DNA of 64,000 bases from Planctomyces sp. SH-PL62 (GTDB lineage: Bacteria; Planctomycetota; Planctomycetia; Isosphaerales; Isosphaeraceae): positions 248,001 to 312,000 of the forward strand of contig NZ_CP011273.1 of assembly GCF_001610895.1 (NCBI RefSeq), written 5' to 3'. Below, piece by piece: positions 54,236 through 64,000 of this stretch; the first letter of the stretch is position 1; each line of letters begins with the position of its first letter. The notes below the pieces were generated by a model. That model was not told the DNA's origin, made no database searches, and was given only the letters and a program-made list of their open reading frames with translations. Position numbers and translations under genes: made by a program.

Positions 54236-54275
54236 GCGATCGCTTGATCGATCGAGCAGACGTCTCGCATGATGC

Positions 54276-54311
54276 GGGGCGGATCGGCCGCGAATCGGCC
54301 CGACCCGCCCC
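54276..54311 (+). terminator. Hairpin after rplQ
   Basis: GGGGCGG (54276-54282) pairs with CCGCCCC (54305-54311), and GGCCG (54286-54290) with CGGCC (54296-54300), around the loop CGAAT. It lies 40 bp after the rplQ stop and 80 bp before the HIT gene. No T-run follows, so it may only slow or partly end transcription. Confidence 0.4.
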
Positions 54312-54389
54312 GCTCCCCGCCTTGCCAGCCTCGACCGCCTCCCCCCGCCCGCCTCCGGCCCCGGCCTTCGCATCCAGGAGCGCCGCACC

Positions 54390-54827
54390 ATGAGCCGAGA
54401 CCCCCGCTGCCTCTTCTGCAAGATCGTCCACGGCGAGATCCCGTCGGCCCGCGTCCTGGAAACGGACCAGGCGGTGGCGATCCTGGACATCAACCCGGTT
54501 TCTCACGGCCACGTCCTGATCATTCCTCGGTCGCACCACGCCGAGCTGGCGGAGTTGCCCGACGACCTTTCCGGTCACGTCGGCTCGCTCCTCCCTCGCC
54601 TGACCCGCGCCGTCGTCGCCGCGACCGGGGCGGACGGCTCGAACACGGTCATCAACAGCGGAAGCGTCGCCGGGCAGACCATCTTCCACTGCCACTGGCA
54701 CGTCATCCCTCGGTTCTTCGACGACCCTGTGAGATGGCCCTGGCCTCATCATCCGTATGCTGGCGAGGAGATGGGCCGGATGGCCTCGAAGATCGCTCGC
54801 GAACTCGGCGCCCGCGCCGACGATTGA
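54390..54827 (+). CDS. HIT-family nucleotide hydrolase/transferase (HinT-like)
   Basis: 145 residues. The histidine triad HCHWHVIPR is near residue 98. The HinT-like start CLFCKIVHGEIPSARVLETDQAVAILDINPVSHGHVLIIPRSHHAEL has the zinc CxxC. The C-terminal VRWPWPHHPY replaces the usual end. HIT proteins hydrolyse adenosine phosphoramidates and related nucleotides in the cytoplasm. It follows the ribosomal operon by 150 bp on the same strand but is separated by the hairpin at 54276. Confidence 0.9.
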   Translation: MSRDPRCLFCKIVHGEIPSARVLETDQAVAILDINPVSHGHVLIIPRSHHAELAELPDDLSGHVGSLLPRLTRAVVAATGADGSNTVINSGSVAGQTIFHCHWHVIPRFFDDPVRWPWPHHPYAGEEMGRMASKIARELGARADD

Positions 54828-54930
54828 GGCGGCCGACGCCTCGTCCCGAACCCGCCCCCGGGTGGTCTTCCCCGTTTCCCGCGAAATCGGAACCGCCCTC
54901 GCGGCGTCCTTCTTTCCGGGAGTCCTCTCC

Positions 54931-56613
54931 ATGACGTTCCGCACCCGAAGGATCGCGCCTCCCTCCCTCGTCCTGGCGCTCGGCGTTTTGCTGGCCTCGT
55001 CCTTTCCCCCCTGCCCGACTTCGGCCGCCGCCGACGCCCCCGCCCGGCTCGCCACGACCGGCCGATTCGATCTCAAAGGGGACGTGCCGCTGGACGACGG
55101 CCGCGTCGTCGCCGGCGACGGCTCGATCGGTCGCATGAACTGGGTCCCCGCGGATCGCGTCGGCGAGGGCTACACGATCAATTTCGCCATCAACCGGCTG
55201 GGCTGGCGTCGTCTGGCCGTCTCTTTCAGGCCGTCCCGGTCGGGGACGGTGACGTTGACCTTGATGGGACCCTGGGAGCAGTCGTCGGCGGGCGGCGTGC
55301 TCCGTCAGGAAGTGCTCTGGGACGACCTCCGCGTCGAGGGTGCGGAACTCGCCGCCGACCCTGGGTTCGAGTCGAAGAGGGGCTGGGAAGGGGCGGGAGT
55401 CGTCGAGCCTCCGCCCGCTGCGTCGGGTTCCCGAGTCGGCCGGACGTGGCACGACGAGACCCTCTCGACCAGGCTCGCCGTGAAGGCGGGGGTCCCGGTC
55501 GTGATCCATGTCCAGGCCCTCGCGCGGACGCCCGAAGGCTATAAGGACATGAAGCCTATCGTCGGCCGCGATACTCCCGCGCACCGACTGGCGAAGCAGT
55601 TCCTCCGCGGCGCCAACCTGGGGAACGGCCTGGAAGTCCCGCCGGGGCAGGACTGGGCCGTGAAGTACACCGGGGACGACGTGAAGCGCATCAAGGCGGA
55701 AGGGTTCGACCACATCCGCATACCCGTCGGCTGGCACCACTACGTCGGCCCCGCGCCCGATTACAAGCTCTCGCCCGACATCTTCAAGAAGGTGGATGAC
55801 TTCCTCGACGCCGCCGCGCGCGAGGGCCTCGGGGCGATGATCAACATCCACCACTTCGACGATTTCACGGCCGACCCGGAGGGCCGGAAGGCCGAGTTCC
55901 TGGCGATCTGGCGGCAAGTCGCCGAGCATAACGCCGGGCGTCCCGCGAACGTCGCCTTCGAACTGCTGAACGAGCCCAAGGACGCCGCCACCACCGAGGT
56001 CGTCAATCGGATCTTCGCCGAGACCGTGAAGGTCATCCGCGAGTCGAACCCCGATCGGCTGATCGTCGCCGGCCCCGGGCGGTGGAATTCGATCTCCGAA
56101 CTCCCCGCGTTCCGGCTGCCCGACGACGACGGCATCCTCGTCACCGTCCACTCGTACGACCCGTTCTTCTTCACCCATCAGGGGGCGTCCTGGACGAATC
56201 GCGGCGACGACGGCAGGCAGAAGGGGATCCGATTCCCCGGGCCGCCGGCTTCGCCGCTGTCGGCCGATCCCGCGCTTCGGCTCACGCCCGGCTTCCTGGC
56301 CTGGATCCACGAGTACAACACCGCCCCGGCCGCATCGAACCCGTCGAGCCCCGCCGTCATGGACAAGGCGGTCGAGGCGATCCGGGAGTGGTCCGAACAC
56401 TACGGCCGTCCGGTCTACCTCGGGGAGTTCGGCGCGATCATGGCGGCCGACCCGGAGTCGCGGGCCAATTACTATCGCGAGTTCCGCAAGCGTCTGGAGA
56501 AGGCGGGCGTAGGCTGGGCGATCTGGGACTGGCACGCCGGCTTCAACTACTGGGACGTCGACGAAGACCGCCCGCTCCCCGGCCTCCGCGAGGCTCTTTT
56601 CGGCCGCCCGTGA
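54931..56613 (+). CDS. Exported GH5-family glycoside hydrolase (cellulase-like)
   Basis: 560 residues from the ATG at 54931. The signal peptide is about residues 8-34 (IAPPSLVLALGVLLASSF). A beta-sandwich carbohydrate-binding-like N-terminal domain covers about 35-200. The GH5 (alpha/beta)8 barrel runs from about 205 (LAKQFLRGANLGNGLEVP) through IRIPVGWHHYVG, MINIHHFDDF and FELLNEPKD with acid/base Glu348 to YLGEFGAI with nucleophile Glu499. The ends WAIWDWHAGFNYWDVD also fit. It probably cuts beta-1,4-glucan or mannan outside the cytoplasm; the exact sugar is not determined. Confidence 0.9.
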   Translation: MTFRTRRIAPPSLVLALGVLLASSFPPCPTSAAADAPARLATTGRFDLKGDVPLDDGRVVAGDGSIGRMNWVPADRVGEGYTINFAINRLGWRRLAVSFRPSRSGTVTLTLMGPWEQSSAGGVLRQEVLWDDLRVEGAELAADPGFESKRGWEGAGVVEPPPAASGSRVGRTWHDETLSTRLAVKAGVPVVIHVQALARTPEGYKDMKPIVGRDTPAHRLAKQFLRGANLGNGLEVPPGQDWAVKYTGDDVKRIKAEGFDHIRIPVGWHHYVGPAPDYKLSPDIFKKVDDFLDAAAREGLGAMINIHHFDDFTADPEGRKAEFLAIWRQVAEHNAGRPANVAFELLNEPKDAATTEVVNRIFAETVKVIRESNPDRLIVAGPGRWNSISELPAFRLPDDDGILVTVHSYDPFFFTHQGASWTNRGDDGRQKGIRFPGPPASPLSADPALRLTPGFLAWIHEYNTAPAASNPSSPAVMDKAVEAIREWSEHYGRPVYLGEFGAIMAADPESRANYYREFRKRLEKAGVGWAIWDWHAGFNYWDVDEDRPLPGLREALFGRP

Positions 56614-56835
56614 ACGCACGGAGAGGTCCCTCGGGCGCTGCATACGACATCCGGGCCGCGATGAGAACTCGTCGCCGGAAGTCGGATGTCAAGAGGAACC
56701 TCCCCGCAAGCCGATGGAGATCTTGCTCGCCCTCATCGGGTTCGACGCCCTTCCCTTCCAGCGAAGGGGGAGCGTCGTCCCGGCGTGGCTCGGCCGGCCC
56801 GGCCCGCCCGGTCCGTCGACGAAGCCGTCGCTCGC

Positions 56836-56880
56836 TCCCCCGTCAGGTCTTCGGGCCGCTTTCCTCGCCGAGAGGGAGGT
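56836..56880 (-). repeat. Decayed copy of the G/C-rich repeat arm
   Basis: CTCCCCCGTCAGGTCTTCGG, then GCCGCTTTCCTCGCCGAGAGG matches, with several changes, the right arm of element B at 5529-5575 (ATCCGGCCCTTCGGGCCGCC then TTCCCCCGCGAGGGG). It shows the repeat family is spread more widely than the two clusters near the left end. Confidence 0.4.
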
Positions 56881-57225
56881 CGAGACGCGAGGGGCGAGGC
56901 TGATCCACGCGGACCGGGGGAGAGAGCGAAAACGCGATCAGAGCTTCCACGGCCCTCGGCCCGATCCGCCGAGGATCGAGCGACCCGCCGTGAACGGAGC
57001 CGCCCCAGGCCGGGAGCCGAAACGAGCCGCCGGGGCCGATCTGGCGGAGGGGGCCGTCGCGGCTCACCTCACCAAACCCGGGGGCTTGACTTGGACACCT
57101 GGTTTGAAGGACATTTCGTGAGGGGCTTTGGACGTCCCGATTCGAGTTTTGAGGGGACGATTCGGGCTGCGACGAGGTGAGGGGATGGAGACGGGGGGTT
57201 TTCTGGTGGACGCATGGATAGATTA

Positions 57226-57276
57226 GGGGTGGCCGAGCGGTGTTTGACCTAACTGCTAAAACCATGCCCGGTTAGA
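57226..57276 (+). other. tRNA-Ser-like fragment (D-arm and anticodon-loop resemblance)
   Basis: GGGGTGGCCGAGCGGT resembles the 5' half and D-arm of bacterial serine tRNAs, and CTGCTAA about 15 bp on matches the GCU anticodon loop. There is no acceptor complement, anticodon stem or T-arm, so it is not a functional tRNA. A remnant left by a recombination event or chance are both possible. Confidence 0.25.
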
Positions 57277-57312
57277 GAAAACGGCGTGAAGTCGGCGGGA
57301 CGCCTCGAAAAC

Positions 57313-57340
57313 TTGACGGTTTTTCGAGGGGGCCTATAAT
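57313..57340 (+). promoter_or_regulatory. Near-consensus sigma-70 promoter for dnaG-rpoD
   Basis: TTGACG at 57313-57318, a 16-bp spacer and a perfect TATAAT at 57335-57340. Transcription would begin near 57347, about 130 bp before the dnaG GTG, in an A/T-rich patch that stands out from the surroundings. Confidence 0.85.
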
Positions 57341-57474
57341 TTTTCTGAATCCACCGACCGACGAGAGTTGGGCACGTAAAGAACAAGGCGCGAGCGCGCC
57401 GGCGATCTCTGATGGGATCGACGACGGCGTGAACCACGGAACCGGACTCGCGCCGGAATGGTCAGGAGAATCCC

Positions 57475-59433
57475 GTGCCCAGGCAATCCGACGCGACGAA
57501 AGCCGCCATAAAACACGCGGTCGACATCGTGGGGTTGGTGGGTGAATACCTACCTCTGCATCGGGCCGGATCGCGCTACAAGGCGCTCTGCCCGTTTCAC
57601 GACGACCATAATCCGTCGTTGGAAGTGAATCCCGAGCGACAGACTTTCAAGTGCTGGGTCTGCGGCGCGGGGGGGGACGTCCTGGAGTTCGTGCTGAAGA
57701 TCGAGCGGATCGAGTTCCCCGAGGCGTTGCGGATGCTGGCGGAGCGGGCGGGGATCACGCTGGAGAGCGGCCCGGCGTCGACCGTGCGGCCCGAGGGCCC
57801 GTCGAAGACGGAGCTGACGGGGGTGCTGGCGTGGGCGGAGGGGGCGTTCGAGGAGGCGTTGGGGCGGCATGAACCGGCTCGGGGGTACATCGAGGGGCGG
57901 GGGCTGACGGCGGAGACGGCGGCGCGGTTCCGTCTGGGGTACGCCCCGGACGATCCGGCCTGGCTGTTCGAGTCGGCCCGACGGCGAGGGGTGTCGACCG
58001 ATCTGCTGGAGAAGGCGGGGTTGGCGGTTCGTCCCGAAGAGGGGCCTGGTAAGGTTCACGCGCGGTTTCGGGGTCGGCTGATCTTTCCGATTCATGACGA
58101 GCGGGGCCGTCCGGTGGGATTCGGGGGACGGATTCTGCCGGAAGCGGAGAGGGCGGCTTCGTCTCGGGGGTTTCGTGTCGCAAAATATGTTAACAGCCCT
58201 GAGACGGCCCTCTTCCAGAAGCGTCGGATCCTGTACGCGGCGGATCTTGCGAGGACGGCCTGTCGCGAGGCGGGCTGGGTCGCGGTGATGGAAGGGTACA
58301 CGGACGTGATGGCGGCGCATCAGGTGGGGCTGGCGAACGTCGTGGCGACCCTGGGGACGGCGTTCGGCGACGACCACGTCCCCATGCTGCGACGGCTGGC
58401 CGACCGGGCGTGCCTGATCTACGACGGCGACGAGGCGGGGCAGTCCGCCGCCGAGCGGGCCCTCGAGATCTTCCTGGGACATGAGCTGGACGTGCGGGTG
58501 CTGTCGCTCCCCTCGGGCCTGGATCCTTGCGACTTCCTCTTGAGCGAAGGAGCCGACGCATTCCGCAAGCTGGCCGCCGAGGCGCTCGATCCGCTGACCT
58601 TCGTGCTCAACCGGGCCCGGTCGCGGTTCGACCTGGATTCGATCGAGGGTGCCCGTCGAGGGGCCGAGTGGGTGCTCGGCATCCTCTGCCGGGTCCCTTC
58701 CCGGCCGGGCACGGTGCAGGACCTGGCGCTGAACAAGGCGCTCGACTCGCTGGCCCACGCACTCCGGCTGCCGATCGGTCCCCTGGCGAGGCGGCTCAAG
58801 GAGCTGCGGGGGGCCTCGCGGCGAAGGGGGGCGGAGCGGGCCGGCCTCTCCCCCCCCTCGGGAGCGAACCCGGTCGAGGCGGCGACGGCACCCCCCCCTC
58901 CCCCCCCGGCCGACCTGCTGAGGGCGATGGACCCGGTGGAACGCGAACTGGTGGCGATCGTCGTGGCCCAGCCCGAGACGGTCGCCCGGCTGGTCGCCCG
59001 GGTCCCCCTGGCGGCGATCCGTGACGACTCCGCCCGCGCGATCCTGGACGCGGCCTATGATCTCTACGGTCAGGGCGAGACGCCGACCTTCGAGGCCATC
59101 AAAGACAATCTGGACGACCCCCGACCCCGGTCGGTCGTCGCCTACCTGAGCGACCTGCAAGACGGACTGGACCGCCCCGAACTGCAACCCCTGGACGCCG
59201 TCCAGTTCCCCCCGGGGACCTGGGGCGAGCGGCTCGACCCGGTGCTCGGCCGGCTCGCCGAACGCGAGCGGCTGACGCGGCTCGCCGACTTGCGGCAGGC
59301 CCTTGATGAGACCGACCGGGCGACCGAACCCGACGCTTACCGCGCCTTGCAACTGGAATATCGTCGACTACTGACTCAGCGGGTCGGGACTCCCGAGAAG
59401 AAGACGCGTCCCGATCCGACGTTTCGTGCGTGA
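57475..59433 (+). CDS. dnaG: DNA primase
   Basis: 652 residues from the GTG at 57475. The CHC2 zinc finger has Cys39 and His42 ([15 protein letters not shown]) with CWVCG. The primase core/TOPRIM follows: [67 protein letters not shown] and [22 protein letters not shown] (EGYxD and DxDxxG-type acidic residues). A proline-rich linker near 465-490 and a C-terminal DnaB-binding-type helical domain follow. It makes replication primers. It runs directly into rpoD, the classic macromolecular synthesis arrangement. Confidence 0.96.
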   Translation: MPRQSDATKAAIKHAVDIVGLVGEYLPLHRAGSRYKALCPFHDDHNPSLEVNPERQTFKCWVCGAGGDVLEFVLKIERIEFPEALRMLAERAGITLESGPASTVRPEGPSKTELTGVLAWAEGAFEEALGRHEPARGYIEGRGLTAETAARFRLGYAPDDPAWLFESARRRGVSTDLLEKAGLAVRPEEGPGKVHARFRGRLIFPIHDERGRPVGFGGRILPEAERAASSRGFRVAKYVNSPETALFQKRRILYAADLARTACREAGWVAVMEGYTDVMAAHQVGLANVVATLGTAFGDDHVPMLRRLADRACLIYDGDEAGQSAAERALEIFLGHELDVRVLSLPSGLDPCDFLLSEGADAFRKLAAEALDPLTFVLNRARSRFDLDSIEGARRGAEWVLGILCRVPSRPGTVQDLALNKALDSLAHALRLPIGPLARRLKELRGASRRRGAERAGLSPPSGANPVEAATAPPPPPPADLLRAMDPVERELVAIVVAQPETVARLVARVPLAAIRDDSARAILDAAYDLYGQGETPTFEAIKDNLDDPRPRSVVAYLSDLQDGLDRPELQPLDAVQFPPGTWGERLDPVLGRLAERERLTRLADLRQALDETDRATEPDAYRALQLEYRRLLTQRVGTPEKKTRPDPTFRA

Positions 59434-59443
59434 GGGAGGAATG

Positions 59444-61117
<1,674 letters not shown>

Positions 61118-61127
61118 TGCGGTCTTC

Positions 61128-61161
61128 AACCGCCGGTCGTTTCGACCGGCGGTTTTTTTTT
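61128..61161 (+). terminator. Rho-independent terminator of dnaG-rpoD
   Basis: AACCGCCGGTCG (61128-61139), loop TTT, CGACCGGCGGTT (61143-61154), continuing into a T-run to 61161. The 12-bp stem is perfect and begins 11 bp after the rpoD stop. Confidence 0.93.
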
Positions 61162-61216
61162 GGTCCCGAACGGACGCATCGCGACCCCCCCCTCCCCCAG
61201 ACGGAGAAAACGAACC

Positions 61217-61981
61217 ATGACCGCGACCGCCGACGCCCTCCGCGAACTCCACACGCTGCACCAGCGCGCCAAGGCGATCCGCGACCGCCTCCTGTCCGCC
61301 CCCAAGACCCTCGCCGCCCGCCAGACGGCGCTCGCCGCCCGCCAGGCCGACGTGGAGAAGGCCCGCAAGACGCTCCAGGACTCCAAGCTCGGCCTCAAGA
61401 AGAACGAGCACGCCCTGCAGGCCTCGCAGGCCAAGATCGACGACCTCAAGGTCAAGCTGAACCTCGTCAAGAAGAACGAGGAGTACAAGGCGCTCCAGAA
61501 CCAGATCGCCCACGACACCTCCGCGATGGGCAAGTATGAGGACCAGGTCCTCCACGCCTACGAGACCATCGAGGCCGAAGGCGTCGAGTTCTCCCGCTTC
61601 GAGGCCGAGGTCCAGGGGGTCGCCGACGAGGTCGAGAAGCTCAGGAAGACCATCGAGGACCAGGCCGTCGCCCAGAAGGCCCAGCTCGTCGAGCTGGAGG
61701 CCGCGATCGTCGCCGCCGAGGACTCGATCCCGGCCGACCAGCGCGAGCAGTACCGCCGGGTCGTCCGCCAGCTCGCCGCCGACGCCCTGGCCCCGGTCGA
61801 GGCGGGCGCCTGCACCGGCTGCTACACCTCCGTGACCTCCCAGATGGTCAACGAGCTGATCAACCGCGACACCCTCACCTTCTGCAAGAGCTGCGGCCGG
61901 CTCCTCTACCTGGCCGACAGCGAGGCCGAGTCGTCCCGCAACCCCGAGAAGCCCAAGCCCCGCTCCCGCGCCAAGAGCTGA
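61217..61981 (+). CDS. Coiled-coil protein with C4 zinc ribbon
   Basis: 254 residues from the ATG at 61217. Residues of about 5-185 form a long antiparallel coiled coil (AKAIRDRLLSAPKTLAARQTA, KKNEEYKALQNQIAHDTSAMGKYEDQVLHAYE). Two CxxC pairs near residues 201-204 and 226-229 (CTGCYTSV, FCKSCGRLLY) make a C4 zinc ribbon. This is the bacterial zinc-ribbon/CT398-like family (zf-RING_7), often found next to dnaG/rpoD or nif3-like genes and implicated in flagellar or secretion contacts in Chlamydia. Its role here is unknown. Confidence 0.82.
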   Translation: MTATADALRELHTLHQRAKAIRDRLLSAPKTLAARQTALAARQADVEKARKTLQDSKLGLKKNEHALQASQAKIDDLKVKLNLVKKNEEYKALQNQIAHDTSAMGKYEDQVLHAYETIEAEGVEFSRFEAEVQGVADEVEKLRKTIEDQAVAQKAQLVELEAAIVAAEDSIPADQREQYRRVVRQLAADALAPVEAGACTGCYTSVTSQMVNELINRDTLTFCKSCGRLLYLADSEAESSRNPEKPKPRSRAKS

Positions 61982-62098
61982 GCCGGACCGGACCGGGCCG
62001 CGCCGGCCGTCCGGCCCGTCCCCCGCAATATCGCCGCGAGTTCGGCGAATGGATTCGCGACGAGAAGATTGCGTCCCATCCCTCTCGCGGAGGTCTCG

Positions 62099-62581
62099 AT
62101 GAAGCCGCCGATCCCCGCCCGCGACATCTCGCCCGAGCGCCAGGCCATGTACTACGCCGGGATGGCCGCCGGCGTCGTGGGCGCCCTGCTGTTCGTGTCG
62201 ACGTTCTTCAGCTTCGCGATGAACTTCGGGAACTTCGACGACTTCGAGGGCCGGGCCCGGAGCATCTTTCTCCGGGCGGTCGGCGGCATGTGCCTGATGG
62301 TCGTCGGTCCGGCCGTGATGGGCGTGGCGGCTCGCGGCCTGGCGGGGTCGGGCGTGAAGCTCGATCCCGAACAGGCCCGGCGCGACCTGGAGCCCTGGTC
62401 GCGGATGCGGGGGGGCGTGATCGGCGACGTGCTCGACGAGATCCCCGCCGTGCAGCAGGTGATCGACCGCCTGGGCTCGGCAGACCAGACCGTCGAGGTC
62501 GTCCGCGTCCGCTGCAACGCCTGCCGGGCGCTCAACGACGAGCACGACAAATTCTGCGGCCAGTGCGGGGAACGACTCTGA
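62099..62581 (+). CDS. Small membrane protein with C-terminal zinc ribbon
   Basis: 160 residues from the ATG at 62099, preceded by CGGAGG. Two membrane helices are visible at about 18-45 (YYAGMAAGVVGALLFVSTFFSFAM) and 66-84 (AVGGMCLMVVGPAVMGVAA). A C-terminal zinc ribbon has CNAC and CGQCG. It has no recognised name; proteins like this are common in planctomycetes. It follows the zinc-ribbon coiled-coil gene by 117 bp, and the shared ribbon type is notable but not proof of a joint role. Confidence 0.75.
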   Translation: MKPPIPARDISPERQAMYYAGMAAGVVGALLFVSTFFSFAMNFGNFDDFEGRARSIFLRAVGGMCLMVVGPAVMGVAARGLAGSGVKLDPEQARRDLEPWSRMRGGVIGDVLDEIPAVQQVIDRLGSADQTVEVVRVRCNACRALNDEHDKFCGQCGERL

Positions 62582-62609
62582 TACCAAATTGACTCGATCT
62601 CCGACTATT

Positions 62610-62645
62610 GGGTGGCGCGGGTTCGTCCCCGAACCCGGGCCACCC
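62610..62645. terminator. Strong hairpin between convergent genes
   Basis: GGGTGGC (62610-62616) pairs with GCCACCC (62639-62645), and CGGGTTCG (62618-62625) with CGAACCCG (62630-62637), around a TCCC loop. It lies in the gap between the converging gene pair 62581/62743. There is no T-run in either direction. It may serve as a two-way terminator or be a dispersed palindromic repeat. Confidence 0.5.
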
Positions 62646-62742
62646 GAGGCCGCTCGGCCAAGGCGACTCATCAAAGCGATTACGTATGAGATCCCCTCCC
62701 GCCCCGCGGAATCCGGAGACGCTCCTGGCCGGGCGTGGCGGG

Positions 62743-63963
62743 TCACCGCGACGGTTTGAGTTCCACCTTCACCCAGCCCGCCTTCCGCTTGTCGAACGCC
62801 TTGTAGGCGGAGAGGGCGTCGGTCAGGGGCTCGACCTCGGTCAGCACCTTCAGCGGGTCGACCTTGCCGGCCGTCACGGCCTCGATCAGCCGCGGGATGT
62901 ACCGCCGGTGGGGGCAGTTGCCCATCTGCAAGGTGAGATTCTTCATCATCGCGGCGCCGATCGGGAACCGGGTCATGGTCTCCGGGTAGACCCCGATGAT
63001 CGACAGCGTGCCCGCCTTGGCCAGCGCCTGCACCGCCCAGGTCAGCACCTGCGACGGGGAGTCGCCCGGCACCCACTGGCCGCCCCAGGTCGCGCCCGAG
63101 CCTTCAACCTGGGTCTCCTTCTGTTCCTCCTTGAACTGCGACTTCATCGCCCGCGACTCGGCGTAGGCGGGGCCGCTCTCGGGCCGATAGGCGTCCACGC
63201 CCACGGCGTCGATGGCCCGCAGAATGCCGACGCCGTCGGTCAGCTCCTTCATCTTCGCGACGGGGTGCTCGGCGTTGAAATCGATCGTCTCCGCCCCCAG
63301 CTCGCGGGCCTTCGCCAGGCGGTCGGGGAGCGTGTCGACGGCGAACACCCGGCCGGCGCCCATCAGCCTGGCGCTCACCACGGCGAAGAGGCCGACCGGC
63401 CCGCAGCCGAAGACGCAGACCGTGTCGCCCGGCTTGATCTCGGCCGCGTCGGCTCCGAAGTAGCCGGTCGGGAAGATGTCGGACAGCAGGATCGCCTGGT
63501 CGTCGGTCATCTCGGCCGGGAGCTTGACGAGCGTCGGGTCGGCGAGGGGTACCCGCGCGAACTCGGCCTGGAGGCCGTTCAGGGGGCCCGTCGTCTTCGG
63601 CCCGCCGAAGAACGCGGTGCCGGCCTGCTTGCCGTTCGGGTTGGCGTTGTCGCATTGCGACTGGTAGCCGCTCCTGCAATATGAGCAAGAGCCGCAGCAG
63701 ACGGTGGAAGGGACGACGACGCGATCGCCGACCTTGAAGCCGACGACGGCGGAGCCCACCTCCTCGATCACGCCGACCCCCTCGTGGCCCAGGATCGTCC
63801 CGGCCGCCATGCCGGGCATGGTCCCCCGGATCATGTGCAGGTCGGTGCCGCAGATGGCGCTGGCGGTGAGGCGGACGATCGCGTCCGTGGGTTGCTCGAT
63901 CTTCGGCTCGGGGACGTCGTCGAGACGGATGTCCCCCAGCCCGTGGAATACGACGGCCTTCAT
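62743..63963 (-). CDS. Zinc-dependent alcohol/formaldehyde dehydrogenase-like protein
   Basis: 406 residues of the medium-chain dehydrogenase family. Catalytic zinc ligands are in ICGTDLHMIRG and GHEGVGVIEEVG, and the structural zinc cysteines in CCGSCSYCRSGYQSQCDN. The NAD(P) Rossmann loop is VCVFGCGPVGLFAVVSARLMGAGRVFAVD. An insertion of about 45 residues (PAYAESRAMKSQFKEEQKET region) after DAVGVDA is typical of glutathione-independent formaldehyde dehydrogenase-like (PFDH) members. It probably oxidises formaldehyde or other alcohols/aldehydes with NAD. The start MKAVVFHGLGD at 63963 fits the family. Confidence 0.87.
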   Translation of the reverse strand: MKAVVFHGLGDIRLDDVPEPKIEQPTDAIVRLTASAICGTDLHMIRGTMPGMAAGTILGHEGVGVIEEVGSAVVGFKVGDRVVVPSTVCCGSCSYCRSGYQSQCDNANPNGKQAGTAFFGGPKTTGPLNGLQAEFARVPLADPTLVKLPAEMTDDQAILLSDIFPTGYFGADAAEIKPGDTVCVFGCGPVGLFAVVSARLMGAGRVFAVDTLPDRLAKARELGAETIDFNAEHPVAKMKELTDGVGILRAIDAVGVDAYRPESGPAYAESRAMKSQFKEEQKETQVEGSGATWGGQWVPGDSPSQVLTWAVQALAKAGTLSIIGVYPETMTRFPIGAAMMKNLTLQMGNCPHRRYIPRLIEAVTAGKVDPLKVLTEVEPLTDALSAYKAFDKRKAGWVKVELKPSR

Positions 63964-64000
63964 GAGTCCCTCCCGCGTGCGTGTCAGATGAGCGGCCTGC

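Larger units (their letters stand above)
56614..57474. other. Gap before dnaG: decayed repeat, tRNA-like fragment and promoter
   Basis: About 860 bases without a convincing gene. A decayed copy of the G/C-rich repeat arm lies at 56836-56880. A tRNA-Ser-like fragment lies at 57226-57276 and the dnaG promoter at 57313-57340. A plus-strand open frame at 56714-57121 lacks a good ribosome site and has no recognisable product. Confidence 0.55.

Noticed and set aside
56714-57121. A 135-codon plus-strand frame before dnaG
   Set aside because: It has no good ribosome site, poor codon bias and includes a decayed repeat arm; no domain seen.

Overview
The window reads as a chromosomal segment of a high-GC planctomycete, most likely of the Isosphaeraceae (Paludisphaera/Singulisphaera type). 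This is inferred from gene content, not from any database match. Planctomycete marks are a DUF1559 pseudopilin-like protein with an H-X9-DG tail, a PSD1/DUF1549/DUF1553 cytochrome-type gene followed by a DUF1501 gene, a PEP-CTERM protein, a formaldehyde-activating-enzyme homologue, and very strong G/C preference at third codon positions.

Positions 1-35810 are a patchwork of mostly single genes on both strands. In order they are: a multi-PAS hybrid histidine kinase cut by the left edge, a DUF1559 protein, a DUF2306 membrane protein, a CE15-type glucuronoyl esterase divergent from a TIM-barrel isomerase, a secreted HExxH protein, an RbfA-like factor, and a TetR/NAD(P)-binding pair around a perfect 18-bp palindrome. 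These are followed by an AlkP-superfamily enzyme, a bS21-like gene behind a textbook terminator, a Fae homologue lacking its catalytic histidine, a SYLF protein, a lipoprotein hydrolase with an apparent C-terminal frameshift, a PEP-CTERM protein, an HtrA protease, an LRR exoprotein, an SGNH hydrolase, a Ca2+-type P-ATPase, a serine beta-lactamase-fold hydrolase, the PSD1 and DUF1501 pair, asparagine synthetase and a metallophosphoesterase. Several gaps in this part carry G/C-rich inverted-repeat elements (3.6 kb, 5.4-5.8 kb) and a degenerate motif around GGCTTCGTTCG (3.3 kb, 35.9-36.1 kb).

Positions 36954-54235 are the S10-spc-alpha ribosomal super-operon: rpsJ, rplC, rplD, rplW, rplB, rpsS, rplV, rpsC, rplP, rpmC, rpsQ, rplN, rplX, rplE, rpsN, rpsH, rplF, rplR, rpsE, rplO, secY, map, rpmJ, rpsM, rpsK, rpsD, rpoA, rplQ. 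A strong sigma-70-like promoter lies about 75 bp before rpsJ. rpmD, adk and infA are absent from their usual places and the str genes do not precede rpsJ. rpsN, rpmJ and rpsD are zinc-binding forms, and rplX carries an added zinc ribbon.

Positions 54390-63963 hold a HIT protein, a GH5 glycoside hydrolase, the dnaG-rpoD macromolecular-synthesis pair behind a near-consensus promoter and ending in a perfect terminator, a coiled-coil C4 zinc-ribbon protein, a small membrane/zinc-ribbon protein, and a zinc alcohol/formaldehyde dehydrogenase-like gene on the minus strand. No rRNA, complete tRNA, CRISPR array, transposase gene or phage gene was seen.
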